Assembly: GCA_944470555.2 (NCBI GenBank) | Contig: OX104134.1 | Location: forward strand, 72,162,678 to 72,226,677 | DNA: 64,000 nucleotides | Source of the DNA: Heterobilharzia americana | Lineage: Eukaryota; Platyhelminthes; Trematoda; Strigeidida; Schistosomatidae | Direction: 5' to 3' | Shown: positions 33,965-45,516 of the stretch, piece by piece | How the letters are laid out: each line of letters starts with the position of its first letter | How positions within the stretch are numbered: position 1 is the stretch's first letter | Notes under the pieces: model-generated | Told to the model about the DNA's origin: nothing | The model's database searches: none | What the model saw: only the letters and a program-made list of their open reading frames with translations | Translations under genes and position numbers: made by a program

Positions 33965-35955
33965 GTGTGTTGCCTTTTTTTCTGTTAATCTCATAAATTG
34001 AAGGTAACGTAAACTCCAGGTGACAAAATCAAAAGTAAACGAATATCTCTTTCAGTTTCAAAGTGTTAATAGGTAACAAACATCTCACTTGGTTTAATGT
34101 TCTGCACATAGTCTATTTTACTATGGTCGATACATATATGGCTTTTTGGTTATTGGAATCAACTGCAACAACTATTTTCTTCTGTTGATTTCCTTTGTGT
34201 TGGTTATTTACTGATTACTCAAACGATCTGAGAAATCCAGTTTGTTGTGTACTGGTAATGAAATGGTTCATAACATCTTTCTTTTCAGTTATTTATATGT
34301 CTATACTTCAATTATTACTCTTGTTTTTTTAATCTTTTTGTTGCAGCCAGAATAATCCGGGAATGCTGATCAATAGAACAGTCAATTGATACGTCGTTAT
34401 ATCCATGTCACATCATTCTCTGGGGAAAGACGATGGATGGTCAGAACATGTAGGATACTCTGCTGCATGATATAGTGTAGTAGTGAATATATACTGTAAA
34501 TTTTTTTATTGTGACCAGTAGTAAACATGAATATCAGTCATCGCAGCATATTATTAACTTGACAGTTAAATCAAATACTGTTTGATCTAAGTACACATTT
34601 ACTGCATACTGAAATATAATTTACCGATCATTTTTCTTTCACAGTGTTCACGGTTTGTAGTGTTTTATCAGGCACAGCTTTCTTGGTCCTATAATGCTGA
34701 AATACGAAAAGACAATATCCTTTTGACATTTGGTTAGCTATGTAGCTTTAGAAACTATGATCACTTTTTCTTTTACATTTCTCTGATCTCCAATATAGTG
34801 ATTTCATTGTTCGGTGTGTCGTATATTAAATATGTTATTTTCCCCCCTTGTGCTGTGAAGAGTTGTGTATTCTATAATTAATGCAGTTACTTAAACTATA
34901 TACATTGTATTGTTTGGACTAAACTAGGCATCATCAGATTACTTTTAGAATCCAAACAAAAATCGAGTGTACGAATGGTTTGTTAGTGATTCAATGACGT
35001 ACAATCCCACAAGCTGGTTCTCGGTTATAAGGAAAATCAAGATTTCTTACTCTGCAAAAAGTTAAAAACGAGTAGCTTTCAGCATACCGTCCTATCAGAA
35101 TAGATGTATAACAGTAACCATGTGTTGGGGGATACTCCACCAATGTACTTATCCCCTTTCCACATTTTTGTCCTATCCTCCTGATATTTACCTACAATTT
35201 CGTCTCATCCTTTACTTGTAAAACTATAAGGTGAGATAAATTTTATGATAATCTTAGCTCTCAACTTCTTTTTGAGGAAATAGAGAACAGGTATGTAATC
35301 TAACATGTTCTGAAAAGAGCTCATTGGGATCCAAGTGATTGTTGCGGTATAGTACATTTATATTATTTTTTAAATAAAGGATGTTTCGTAATTATCTTAT
35401 TTTAATCTTATCCTCTGTAGTGAATCCATAGTTTATTTTATTACCAACGCATGGAGTGTATTAACTTGACTATAGATTCTGTTATCTAATATTCACATGA
35501 CATTTGGAGATAATGATCATTAGTGTAATGAACCAATTAGTATCATCAGTCGATACCTAGTTAGACACTACAATTTGGTTTCTTTTGATCAGAAGTCAAC
35601 TTTTAGTTGTTTTGCGTTCTCTTTGCTAGATGGTTTAAACCACTTGAGCTAAAAATATTCTCCATTTTAACAGTCAGTTAAAAAATAGACATATACTTCT
35701 TTCCTGTCCCTAACTTCACGCTAAGCTTTTGTTTGACCGAAGGCAAGAGTTTGTTGACTTTAAGTCTCATGAAAAATTGATCGTTTTAAGTTAAGGTGTA
35801 GTAAAAGCTTGTAAATTTGTGATGTCTTAATGTAGTTCGGGGGTTTTAGTCTCATATCGGCACAACACGACTGCGTCATTGAAGATGCTGTTCTGTGATA
35901 ACTTCTAAGTTCAAAGTTATTTGTAAAACGTTTTGGTACTTGTCAATTTTGAGTA
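33965..35955. other. AT-rich, no gene recognised
   Basis: Two kilobases of AT-rich sequence with no ORF of interest, repeat relationship or splice-flanked coding block. It is probably intergenic or intronic sequence upstream of REV1. Confidence 0.5.
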
Positions 35956-35959
35956 GTAT

Positions 35960-38110
35960 AAAATGATCGCAACGATTCATTTTAGTCTGTTTATTGTGTC
36001 ACAGTGAGACGGCATTATTTACTGGATAGCGTTTTGGAAATAATTTATTGTCCATATTCATATCAGGTAACTCCGTAACTTTAGACGTGATTTATATAGT
36101 TCTGATTTTCTCTCCTTTTTTATGTCATAGGCAGTCGAATTCTCCATACATTCGGAACAGTTGTAGAAGCATTTTCTTCCGTAATGAGTGATCGTAACTT
36201 ATTGAGTCGTTTGTGAACTCCACGTTTTACATAAGAGTTTCAAATATCTAAAGATTCCCATAACATCAATAAAAAGCAACTATCTGGACGAAAAATATTC
36301 TTTTCAATAGATCCTCATCAGGTTCTACAACTATAAAATGCATCCATTCAGCATAAAATCAAGTCAAGTTAGGGGCAATTACATTTACAAAATGAAGTGA
36401 GATTTAGGGAGTCCAGGGGACATATTGACTAGGGAACATCGTGGGACTCTCAAAAGACTCAGAAAAAAATCAGAATATCATTATCACAAGGCGTGATAAT
36501 GGAGTTGAGGTCGTAATTAGGAACAGAGTTGACTATGTATAGAAAATGGATTTAATATTGCAAGACGAAAGTAAACTTCAGAAACTAGAGTCAGTGAAAG
36601 ACCTGAAAATCTGAAAATGACTTAGTCGTTTCACTAAAGAAACTGGAAGATGACGAATACATTTCATCAACCTTATTTGATTCCGCAGATGTATTGCCTA
36701 CCAAAAATACACGAACCTAAGGTGCCTCTTCGTCCTATCCTTGATATAACCAGCTCACCTTACCATGTTATCGCTAAATGGCTAGTACGATTATTTCAAC
36801 CTTCGCATGACCAGTTAGCAAAATATAGCGTGAAAGGTACTTCCTGTTTGTAGAAAAGGCAAAATACTTGAATGTTTTTAGTAAATGTATAAGGTCGCTT
36901 GATGTCACACCTTTGTTCACTAACGTCCCTCTAACGAAACCGTGGGTTACATCTAAAAACAATTATTACATCGGAAATCAGACACCAGCAGTCCTATTGC
37001 GAATCTAAAAGAACTATTACTAAAATGCACAATGAATATCCAGTTCATCTTCAACAGTAGTTTGTATAGACAAGTTGACGTTGTGGCTATGGGATCACCG
37101 TTGGGCCCAATATTTGCAGACATATTTTTGGTGAAATTAGAAAATGGTCCTTTGAAAAGTCAAATTACCAGTATGAAGTTGTACTGCCGATATATGTATG
37201 ATACGTTTCTAGTCTGTGTTAAGTGTCTATACATTAATTGTTTCAACAGCCCTCATCCATCGGTTCATTTTATGCATAAAAAATGAAATCAATGATTTAA
37301 TACATTTACTTGATGTCCTGATGACAAGAAAGGAATATGCCTATTCACTGAGAAGTATATATAGAAAACTGACGTCTGAGGTGCAGTATACACACTTCCC
37401 CACCTTCGTGCCGATGAAGCACAAACGTAATATAATCAGGTGCCTGGGATTTGGAGTAAGGTCAGTTTTTTCCAAGAAGTGTTTGAAAGAAAAACTACTT
37501 TGTATCCGTGATGTTATAAGTGAAAACAGATATTCGTTTATGTTCATCAAATTGAAGATCAATTACATTGGTCCCAAACGAGAATTAATGACGGTGGAGA
37601 AAAAGCCTTCATTTCTACTTTTGCAGTTCAAGGTAAACGCCCCAAGTGACATTCTATCTCAACGCCTATCTGAGCTGGTCAATAGGATGTTTTATGCAGG
37701 TCGACCGTGCATATCAGTAGTCAACCAATGCTCAATCCAAAACTAAAGGATGGCCTATCCAATCTCAGACAAGTTACATTGGGTGTACGCTTAAGCAGGT
37801 GCATCTACAAATGCGAGAGCATTTACCGGCTTGGTTCGGGAAGCATGAAGGGAAAGCCGTGTAAAGTTCCATCCTCGTGCATCTAGTAGACACAGAGCAT
37901 CATGTAGATGCTAATAAAGATTTCAATGTAATACATCGTATTCCGGAAACAATACTACACGTAGCTCGCCAACGCCTGCTGAACACAACTGATGCTGTCG
38001 CCATAGGGCTGTTCAAACCTGAACTGTACGTTCAGAAAGATCATGTTCAAACATTATTCCTCCTTTGGTCATCAGTTAACAAAAGACCACTCCTATCTTC
38101 TTGATTCGTT
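35960..38110 (+). mobile_element. Penelope-like element, near full-length with inverted 5' arm
   Basis: The left part (about 35960-36200) resembles, in the antisense direction, the terminal repeat arms at 46323-46568. Downstream the plus strand encodes Penelope-type RT: IITRRDNGVEVVIRN (about 36470), PQMYCLPKIHEPKVPLRPIL (36650-36853), AMGSPLGPIFADIF (37032-37286), a Y-R-Y-M-Y-DTF box in place of YVDDTF, and a thumb/linker (37216-37746). A decayed GIY-YIG start (CIYKCESIYRLGS, about 37800) and the C-terminal DTEHHVDANKDFNVIHRIP block (37877-38104) follow. Penelope-like elements join an RT to a GIY-YIG endonuclease. Frame breaks and the altered catalytic box make it inactive. Confidence 0.85.
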
Positions 38111-38744
38111 TATCTTTTCATTTATCATCTCATTATTCATTTGTGTATATGTCATCCTGATATTGGCAAATTAAAAAAAGAGTCTGTTTCCTTACATTTC
38201 CCAAATCTCACTCCTTTTTGAAAATTCAACTGCTCCTCACTCGGCTTGAGTTTATGCTGAACAAGTGCATTTTATAATTGTAGAACCTGAAACGAATTTT
38301 TTGAAAAAAAATTTTCGTTCAGATCATTAGTTTTTATAAGTTTTAGCCATTGGATCAGTACTTTGGGATTTGCACTGTCCAAAATTGGTTAATTTAGGAT
38401 AAGTAATCGCTTTCCGACTCATCAGTTAGCTTTTATTGCTGCAACTTATTCGAATGGCTTCCAATTAAATAATCAGTTAGCTTGGCCTTGCTTTGGACAC
38501 CATTTCAGGTGTTCAATTTGTGGATTACTAAGACTTCTCAAACGTAAATGAAATGATTTTGCGTGAATCCTTGAGTTTCAGTGTTTTTCAGACTGAGTTT
38601 TGTTCTTGGTAAAACGCACTTTGACTAGAGCAATCCTCATGATTTCTTTCGCTACATTTTCCATACTTGTTTTGGTGGTTATGGTTATATCATTTACCCT
38701 GACAAATAAGTATCATTATCAATATCCTTATTTTCCTAAAACAG
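38111..38744. other. No exon recognised upstream of REV1 block
   Basis: The N-terminal REV1 exon, which should precede this block, was not found. The last bases, 'ttattttcctaaaacag', form the 3' splice site of the REV1 exon. Confidence 0.45.
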
Positions 38745-39068
38745 GGCGGATATATGCGTGCTAAAAAGACGAAGTTGGAAAAAACAATTTAATGAACAAA
38801 GCGTATCAGGCCCTCCAATTTTTGGTGGTGTTTCTATCTATGTTAATGGTTATACGGGTAAGATCAGTGGCCTGTTCAATTTTGTTATTCTTGTTTGTAG
38901 ATCCTCCGGCTTCAGCTTTACGGGACTTAATAATACGTCACGGAGGTCGTTACCAAGCATATTACAGTCGTCATCTGTCACTCATGTAATCGCTAGTCGA
39001 TTACCTTATGGTAAGATAAATAAACTGTCAGATGAGAAACTGGTTACTGCGGATTGGATTACTGAAAG
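38745..39068 (+). CDS. DNA repair protein REV1, two exons encoding the BRCT domain (partial gene)
   Basis: REV1 is a nuclear Y-family deoxycytidyl transferase and the scaffold of translesion DNA synthesis; its N-terminal BRCT domain helps recruit it to damaged replication sites. Exon a (38745-38857) begins after a CAG acceptor with GGYMRAKKTKLE, the conserved segment before the BRCT, and ends with IFGGVSIYVNGYT. Exon b (38901-39068) reads DPPASALRDLIIRHGGRY, then VTHVIASRLPYGKIN and KLVTADWITE, ending at a GTAATG donor. The intron between is 43 nt (38858-38900, GTAAGA...TTGTAG). Two single-base breaks compensate in number. There is an extra A in the run 38779-38784, and a base is missing near 38971 (AYYSR to SSVTHV). 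Fixing both makes codon phases continuous through both splice sites. The polymerase exons and exon 1 are not visible in the window. Confidence 0.9.
38858..38900 (+). other. 43-nt intron of REV1
   Basis: A GTAAGA...TTTGTAG intron in phase 1 joins GYT-G to AT-CC, giving the conserved GYTDP of the REV1 BRCT domain. Its length is typical of schistosome short introns. Confidence 0.88.
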
Positions 39069-39389
39069 GTAATGATAGGTGTTACTATCAATTGTTTTAT
39101 GTTTTAAGTGTTTTTGAGGGAAATTATGCTTGACTCTGTCATATCACAGCCTTAAAATAAAGTGTGAAGCCTGAAAGGATTTAATCAGATTGATTTATTT
39201 AAGATGTGTTTAATACTCTGAATCAGAAATTTGTAGACGGATTGCATAAATTGTAATACTCACAAGCTTATTATTCGTGGCATGCATTTCCGGATAAACA
39301 GGAAAGAACTAAAAGTACTGAAATACCTTCCTTATGAAACTAATTCATTTGAGCACTTGAATCTTAAACAGTGGTTCCTAGGTTCAAAC

Positions 39390-39800
39390 TATACTCCGGT
39401 TACTTCGACATCGACATGGGACCTTGTGTTTCTGCTTCCCTGTCTGAGTTGTTACACTTGAACACATCAAGGCACCAAGATAAAAAACAGAAGTAATCAA
39501 ATTTAGTAGAATGTCATAAAAACAAAAGAAAAGGGGGGTAAAGCAGTCAAAAAAAAAACCAAATGATGATTAGAATGATGATAATGTGCACGTGTATTTG
39601 CTCTGTTGAGGTTAATTCTCAGACATATCGCCTAGAGTCTTCAAAAACCAATTTCTGTTGTCATGGAAAATCTAATTCTAAATCTTTCTACATAGTTCAG
39701 ACCAACAGCCAGAAACCTTATGGGCTAGTATCAAGTTATAGTCTGGTCATCTTTAACCTTTCACTTGGCTAAACTTACTTTATCTAATATTGCACAATGC
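39390..39800 (-). mobile_element. RTE-A 3' fragment
   Basis: The plus-strand text from 'gatgataatgtgcacgtgtatttgctctgttgagg' onward aligns to 10900-11100 of the intact RTE-A, that is, the end of the ORF and the 3' UTR in minus orientation. The part before it (about 39395-39560) aligns to the distal 3' UTR. Degenerate, with no ORF. Confidence 0.6.
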
Positions 39801-40140
39801 GATGGCATGCATATCACATGCAACAGCTGCCCTACTCGGTAACGTTTTGAGACCATCAAATACCCTGCCATAGCTGAGGTTTAAATGATCTTGGTTATCA
39901 TATCAAAGTGCCATCGCACGAGACACGTTCATAGCCTCTTCTGGAGATATCCTGCTCACTACCGTCATGTGACGGAGTTTCTCAACAAAGGTCAAGGCGA
40001 AAGCAAAAGTCTGACGTTATCACCGAACCAATATACATGGTGTTTACACCTAGGGGATTCGGGAAACTTAGATTTCTAACCAGTGGACCTCACGATCCAA
40101 GAACGGATAAATGGCATATGAACCTACCTTGGTAAAAAAT

Positions 40141-40276
40141 GCACTCAGCCACCTTATGGACATCAGTGCAGTAGGCAACGAGCCAAACCCATTGTGTGAG
40201 GGCTAGTGATACTACCTGGCTGTCCAAACCAATTAGGCAGACCGGGGTCCGAACCCATGACCCACTGGTTGATAAT
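40141..40276 (-). mobile_element. tRNA-derived SINE fragment
   Basis: On the minus strand there is a B-box-like 'gggttcggacccc' followed by the family body 'gtctgcctaattggtttggacagccaggtagtatcactagccctcacac' and 'cctactgcactgatg'. The same body follows the tRNA-like heads at 41714 and 44390. The head is truncated here and meets a second, inverted SINE piece at 40282. It is reminiscent of the tRNA-related SINE described in schistosomes (Sm-alpha), but that identity was not checked. Confidence 0.7.
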
Positions 40277-40298
40277 CATCTCCAGTGGGTCATGGGTT
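40252..40298. repeat. 17-bp perfect inverted repeat made by two opposed SINE heads
   Basis: 'aacccatgacccactgg' (40252-40268) and its exact complement (40282-40298) are separated by 13 bases. Each arm is the B-box region of a SINE copy, so the hairpin marks a head-to-head SINE junction. Confidence 0.9.
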
Positions 40299-40939
40299 TG
40301 ATCAGAGTTTGAGTCAAATGCGTGGAGAGTGGTCCGGGTAGTGTCGCAACGTCGGGTTCAGTTAGTACATCGTCTTGAAATGATTGGGCAGTAGATTTGT
40401 CTTCTGAGCTGACAGATGGAAGTTTTGTCCTGTTTTTCGCCAGAATAACAAATGCAATCGTCTTAGATACAGCAGACATAAGTTGTGAGGTTCCGCAGAT
40501 TTCTAGCTAAACTCGTTACCTTTTGGGTCTGTTTCAGGGTACTTGAGTTGTTTATGGCAAACTTTAACTGCATTTGGGTGTTTCATAATAGACATGTCAT
40601 ATTCCGTTGGACGATAGTTTTCCTCAATAAATTTTACAGTGACAGCAAAACCGTACAAGCAGACTAGAATCCTCAACAGTTGTAGTCAGAGTAAATATGA
40701 AATTTAAAACGGAAGTAGTCAACCAATTGAAAATGCTGTGTTTAATTAAGTAAACTTAGTTCATTAAGAGAGCTATGTAGAGATCCTGTGAGCTTCATTG
40801 TATGCCATTATTTATACAATAACTGAATCCCTGCTCAGACACTTTAATTTAAGGTCTTATCTAAAATACAGTGGAGAGATTTTGGGAATCTAGTTCCCTT
40901 GGTTTATGGTGACCAGTGCAGCTTCATACGCCATTTCTG

Positions 40940-41420
40940 CGTGGGATCGAAGTTGCGATACGTCTCTTCAGCATATCAAGGTAGAAGGCAGTAATATGAA
41001 AGATAGAGGATTCGAGAAAACTGTTATCAGAAGTCGTGAAATATCATACAGAAGAAGTAAAAAGGAATAACACAAATAAGCTGTGATGTGATGATTAGGG
41101 CCTGGGCCAGTTTTGAGCCGTGTCACCAAGTCACCAACCATTGATTCCTGTTATCTAGTGGGCTGCGACCAGACAGTTTACACCGTCCAGACCATCAGTC
41201 AAGTACTCCATAAACTGACGCCATGTTTAAGTACTTCAAGTAACATCTCGTAATGAGTCAGATGGTGATTAGATATGCTTGGCACATGCACTAATTATCC
41301 TAGTCGATAAAATTTTATTACCCCATCAAATGTGTACCCTCTTCTGCTCGAAAATCACTCTAAGTAATTAGAAATCCTCATCAACCCTAGTGTTGAATTT
41401 CAACAAAATCTTTTGATGGA
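40940..41420 (-). mobile_element. RTE-A 3' fragment
   Basis: 'gcgtgggatcgaagttgcgatacg' corresponds to 'gcgtaacggtccgagttgccacac' near the 3' terminus of the intact RTE-A. The series 'ttgagccgtgtcaccaagtcaccaaccattgattcctg' corresponds to 10944-11000. The fragment extends through the C-terminal coding end to about 41420 on the minus strand. No ORF survives. Confidence 0.65.
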
Positions 41421-41713
41421 TATGTAAAGCTCATTTACGTTTTGGCAGTCTTCGTCACTCTCAATGCAAGCAAGGTACTCAAATCTTTATTATAAGCTGG
41501 ATGTAATGTGTAACACTACTCCATAGTGTTATGTAGTTATGGATAATGTATGAAAGTTTCGGGTAACGAATGTCCTAACAGCATCCTTTGCGCCTGCTAG
41601 AAGTGTTCAATAAGCTATGCTAATATTGAGTGTGTATACGATTAAAATTGTTGATGAGGTGAGGTGAGGTGGTGAACCTTCATCAGCTGGAGTAAGTACG
41701 ATGCTTAAAATCG

Positions 41714-41890
41714 GAGCTGTGGCTTGCTTGCTTAGGTAGATGACCTTTAACTTATGGGTTACGGTTTCGAACATCGCTCCATCTACCCAGATTTGGACAG
41801 CCAAATAGTATAATTAGCCTCCACACAATACATGTGGCTTATTATCTACTGCACTGATGTGCACAAGGTTGCTGAATGCTCTTGGATTTC
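41714..41890 (+). mobile_element. tRNA-derived SINE copy
   Basis: A plus-strand tRNA-like head runs from 'ggagctgtggcttgcttgc' to a B-box-like 'ggtttcgaacatcgctcc'; GGAGC can pair with GCTCC as an acceptor stem. It is followed by the shared SINE body 'atctacccagatttggacagcc' and 'ctactgcactgatgtgcacaagg'. The internal A and B boxes would be the RNA polymerase III promoter. Confidence 0.7.
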
Positions 41891-43485
41891 GATGCTTAAA
41901 GCATATCTTACTACTGCCGTTGGTTACGGACTGTACCATCTGGAATAAACATAGAGTTCAAGGAGTCTTAAAGTAGTCAACTCAGGAAAGCATACAAATT
42001 CATGAAACGTTCAGCTTATGATGTTAATGGTTTGGGAAAGTCTAAACCTCCTTATTGGGATCCAAAAAAATATTCAAACAGCAAAGGTGGGAGACTTAGA
42101 GTGTAAAGTGCTTTGAAGTGATTTAGATCCATTCATTCTCCATCCTAATTCAATATCTTATTGTCTTTCATAATTTATTCTTCGTATCCTTTTAATTTAC
42201 TGCTTTCTTAGTTGTGATATAATTATTTTTTTTCCGCTCGTAAGGATATCATATCGTTGATGTAAAGTATAGTAACTGTATTATTGTTTTGTATAAGTGC
42301 TGTTTTACCTGCCTTTCTTTGAATGTTTTGTGTATGCCAGTACTCTGCTTTTTTAGTATATGTTTGTAGTAAAGGACTTATCAAACGTGTGTGGGTTTTT
42401 TTTGATTCCTTAGATTCAGTGTAATTAGTAGCGGTTGGGCTAATTATTATTTTGTTCATTTGCGTTTTAAAAACTGGGTAGCTACTTCACATTGACTTCA
42501 CAAAGCTTTGGCACAGTGATGTTAATACTTAACCGTCAATCAGTGAGTTACACGCACGATCTCAACCAACCTACATTGGTTTGGCAGCGGAACAGCATCA
42601 TTTTCACTCATAATACCTACGATTCAACCTAATACCCTGTATTTTTTGTACTGTCCTCGAAAATTACGAATATATCTGCTGCCTTAACGTTGTCGTCGGA
42701 CTTGCATATCACAGTTATTCAACGAACTATGCTGGTGGAATGCTCGTTCCCTCAAGGTCGTACCATACCAGAAAGACCAGTTGGATAGTGGTTAGACAAA
42801 AAGCAGTTACTACGCTATGATGGAGCTTTTAGGGCGAAGTCGTACTGCTAGCTGGACGGGTTGTAACGGCAGTAGGATGTTTCCCGTAGGTGACCAACGG
42901 ATGCCCTGCTGATGTCTTCCCTATGGGAAGTGGGGATTTAAAAAGTTTGGTCCCAAAAATATAGTGATCCCCCTTCGCTTATCACCTTCTGCTGCAGAGG
43001 TATGGGTTTGTAGCTGGACGGGAAACAAACAAGCTTAAACTTCAACGAAGGCCGTGTTTGCCCGGCCTCAGGCAGATATCCCTTGATCTCTGTTGTGACG
43101 CACAACTGTTGCTGATTCAAATTCTTTTCATAACCCCAAGACGGGAAAAGTCTTAAACAATCTAAGATTCAGGATACCATCGGCAATAAGCCATTTTTAA
43201 AACCCATTTAACTAGTAAAACAGTTTCGTAGATAAACTGTGACAGTAATGAAAACAGGGACGGAAATACAGACACAGCTCAAAAGTACATTCGTTCAAGC
43301 CATCATACTTAATAGTAACATATATAAAAAAATATACAAGAAAGGGACCGCAATGAAATAGACAATTACATAAAAAGTGAAAATAAAAAGATAAAGCCTA
43401 GTTAGGAATTACGAGACTTAAAATATGACAAGGTTTTCACGCATCTTCTCTACTGTGACTTCTGTGAACCGTATCAACGAAATTT
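41891..43485. other. No gene recognised
   Basis: AT-rich sequence. 'tagctggacggg' occurs twice (about 42850 and 43012), which hints at a diverged local repeat. No coding exon was found. Confidence 0.4.
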
Positions 43486-43841
43486 TTCAGATATTAGTGT
43501 TTATCTTGTCGAGGTTTTTAGTCAAACAGCCTACACATGTCGGACTAACAATCGGAAGCTTCATAGGCTGATGCGATATTTAATTTTGGTCTACCTTAAC
43601 CTTTCTCTAGCCTAATCCTACTTCGTCTAACTGTACGTTGAGGTAGACAATGACTAAGCATATGCAACACATGTCCAGATCAATCAGTGAGGTTTTCAAC
43701 CTCATTGACTGATTTACCTTCCTGACTTACCTACCTTCCCTGGTACTTTAAATCTGACATTGGCATTGATCACATGATGGTTCTAACATATAACAGCGGT
43801 GCTACGGAAACAACTATGGTTAAAATCTGTAGTCTCCTATT
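43486..43841 (-). mobile_element. RTE-A C-terminal fragment truncated by gap
   Basis: 'gcaacacatgtccagatcaatcagtgaggttttcaacctcattgactgatttacc' aligns to the coding end of RTE-A at 11165-11225, minus orientation. It runs into the assembly gap. Confidence 0.6.
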
Positions 43842-44033
43842 NNNNNNNNNNNNNNNNNNNNNNNNNNNNNNNNNNNNNNNNNNNNNNNNNNNNNNNNNNN
43901 NNNNNNNNNNNNNNNNNNNNNNNNNNNNNNNNNNNNNNNNNNNNNNNNNNNNNNNNNNNNNNNNNNNNNNNNNNNNNNNNNNNNNNNNNNNNNNNNNNNN
44001 NNNNNNNNNNNNNNNNNNNNNNNNNNNNNNNNN
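43842..44033. other. Assembly gap (192 N)
   Basis: A run of 192 undetermined bases. ORFs drawn across it are meaningless. Confidence 1.
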
Positions 44034-44164
44034 ACCTATAGTTGATTCCTGAATATCTTCATAAACCAAACAGTAAACGAATTTCATGAAACGAACTCGG
44101 ACAGAATCGTGAACAAAGCGTAATTTTCCGTCGCTCAATAAATGCACACTTACGTAAATCTCAA
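44034..44164 (-). CDS. Possible exon cut by the assembly gap
   Basis: After a TTTCACTTAG-like acceptor the minus strand is open into the gap, reading EIYVSVHLLSDGKLRFVHDS and VRVRFMKFVYCLVYEDIQ. The alternating hydrophobic pattern looks like real protein, and it lies on the same strand as the signal-peptide exon at 44839-45221. Its start phase does not match that exon's end, so at least one exon would lie between them. No family was recognised. Confidence 0.3.
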
Positions 44165-44239
44165 CTAAGTGAATTTTAATTTATACATTCTTACACAAAT
44201 GACCGAAGTCAAAGGAAGTCCTATTTTGTTACGCAAAAT

Positions 44240-44390
44240 CGAAATACACTCAGTATCCACGACCCACACCTATTAGGTGAGGACTGATAATCCTACCTGA
44301 CTACGCAGACTTCGGTAGATAGAGTGGAGTTTGAAACCGTGACCCACTGATTTAAAGTGGAATGCCTAGACCAATGAGCTACAGCTCCAC
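44240..44390 (-). mobile_element. tRNA-derived SINE copy with cloverleaf-competent head
   Basis: On the minus strand the head begins 'gtggagctgtagctcattgg' at 44390 and ends with CTCCAC at 44324, giving a 6-bp acceptor stem with GTGGAG. It contains an A-box-like TAGCTCATTGG, an anticodon-like arm CCACT-TTAAATC-AGTGG with a 7-nt loop, and a B-box-like GGTTTCAAACTC. The body to about 44240 matches the other SINE copies ('gtaggattatcagtcctcac'). The degraded B box and the attached tail argue against a functional tRNA gene. Confidence 0.75.
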
Positions 44391-44838
44391 TGGAGGCGGT
44401 CAAGTAAAATCGGCTACACGTCCATTGATACAAATACTGAGTTAAAAGAAGCAACTAAAAGGGAAATTTCGATTTCCTTTTAACAATCACAACTTTTCAC
44501 GATAGTCACTGACTTAAGTAACAATGAAACTATATGAGCAAGTAAGTATAGGAACGAAAAATGAGGATGATGGAAAGGTGTTACAAATTGATGTTGAAAT
44601 ATATATACACTGTTAAAACTACTGTGAAAATACGTGTTTTCATACTAAGACATTGTTTCAATAAGACAATTGACAAGTATAGGATTAATATAAAATTTGA
44701 ACATGATGGCAGAATAAAACTCACTACAGTAATTGTTTGTGTGTCAATAAAACTGTTTTTACTATATTATGCATACAAGAAAGCAACTATAAGGGAAGTC
44801 TAAGAGCTTGAAAAGATGAATAAACAAAAATAACTTAC

Positions 44839-45221
44839 AACTTTGTGTGTCATCAGATTTTTTACTTCCTCCTCTGGAATTTGTCGGAATTTCCTCTCGA
44901 GGGGTAACCGAGTGCATGTACCTTTTGTGAATGATGAAACATAGCTGTCATTAGACGAACATATGTGAAACGAACGTATAGATGTTCCATTGACTATGGA
45001 TGCAGAAAACCTCAGTGGAAGGTTTGATTTCTAGCTTCTGGTACACTCAGTAGTTCCGACCATCCCGTTTTTATAAATTGATATGTTGATAAAGATTCAT
45101 TTTCATGAAACATTCCATTCAAAGCTGAATTGTTTGACATGTTCAGTGAGGAAAGCAAATAGGCTTGTGACAGCCAGACAATGTTCCCTAATGTAAGAAG
45201 ACACAACAAACTAATCCTCAT
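44839..45221 (-). CDS. First exon of a secreted or membrane protein (signal peptide)
   Basis: The ATG at 45221 follows an in-frame stop and starts a classic signal peptide, MRISLLCLLTLGNIVWLSQA, with likely cleavage before YLLSS. It continues with a Ser/Asn-rich segment containing several N-glycosylation sequons (NMS, NNS, NES, NQT) and GWSELLSVPEARNQT. The frame is lost near 45015. After one base is allowed for, it resumes as NGTSIRSFHICSSNDSYVSS, then PLERKFRQIPEEEVKNLM, and ends at a strong GTAAGT donor (exon end 44839). With one added base the exon would be exactly 128 codons, which supports a sequence error. Family not recognised; the product is expected in the secretory pathway. Confidence 0.55.
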
Positions 45222-45516
45222 ATATTGTAAAACAAAGAGGTATAACTTTCAAGTAACATGAAACATAAATGAAACATCATTTATGTAGATGTCAGCTTGT
45301 TGTGAGCGTAAAAACTCTGCTGTTTTCCAAATACAGTAGAGTATTGATGCATATTTTTGCACATATGTCTTTTTAGCTTTAGCCTAATGCAGCTAAGTAG
45401 AGAAGCGTGGTCCCTCATCAGAAAATTTCGCATTCATCGTTAACACCGACACAGGATCAGCCATTGCTACATTACAGCCCAAAGAGCTTTTCTGCCTCTC
45501 TCCCCACACCTTCAAG

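Noticed and set aside
43770..44147. ORFs spanning the N gap
   Set aside because: They consist mostly of undetermined residues; only the part right of the gap (44034-44164) is considered.
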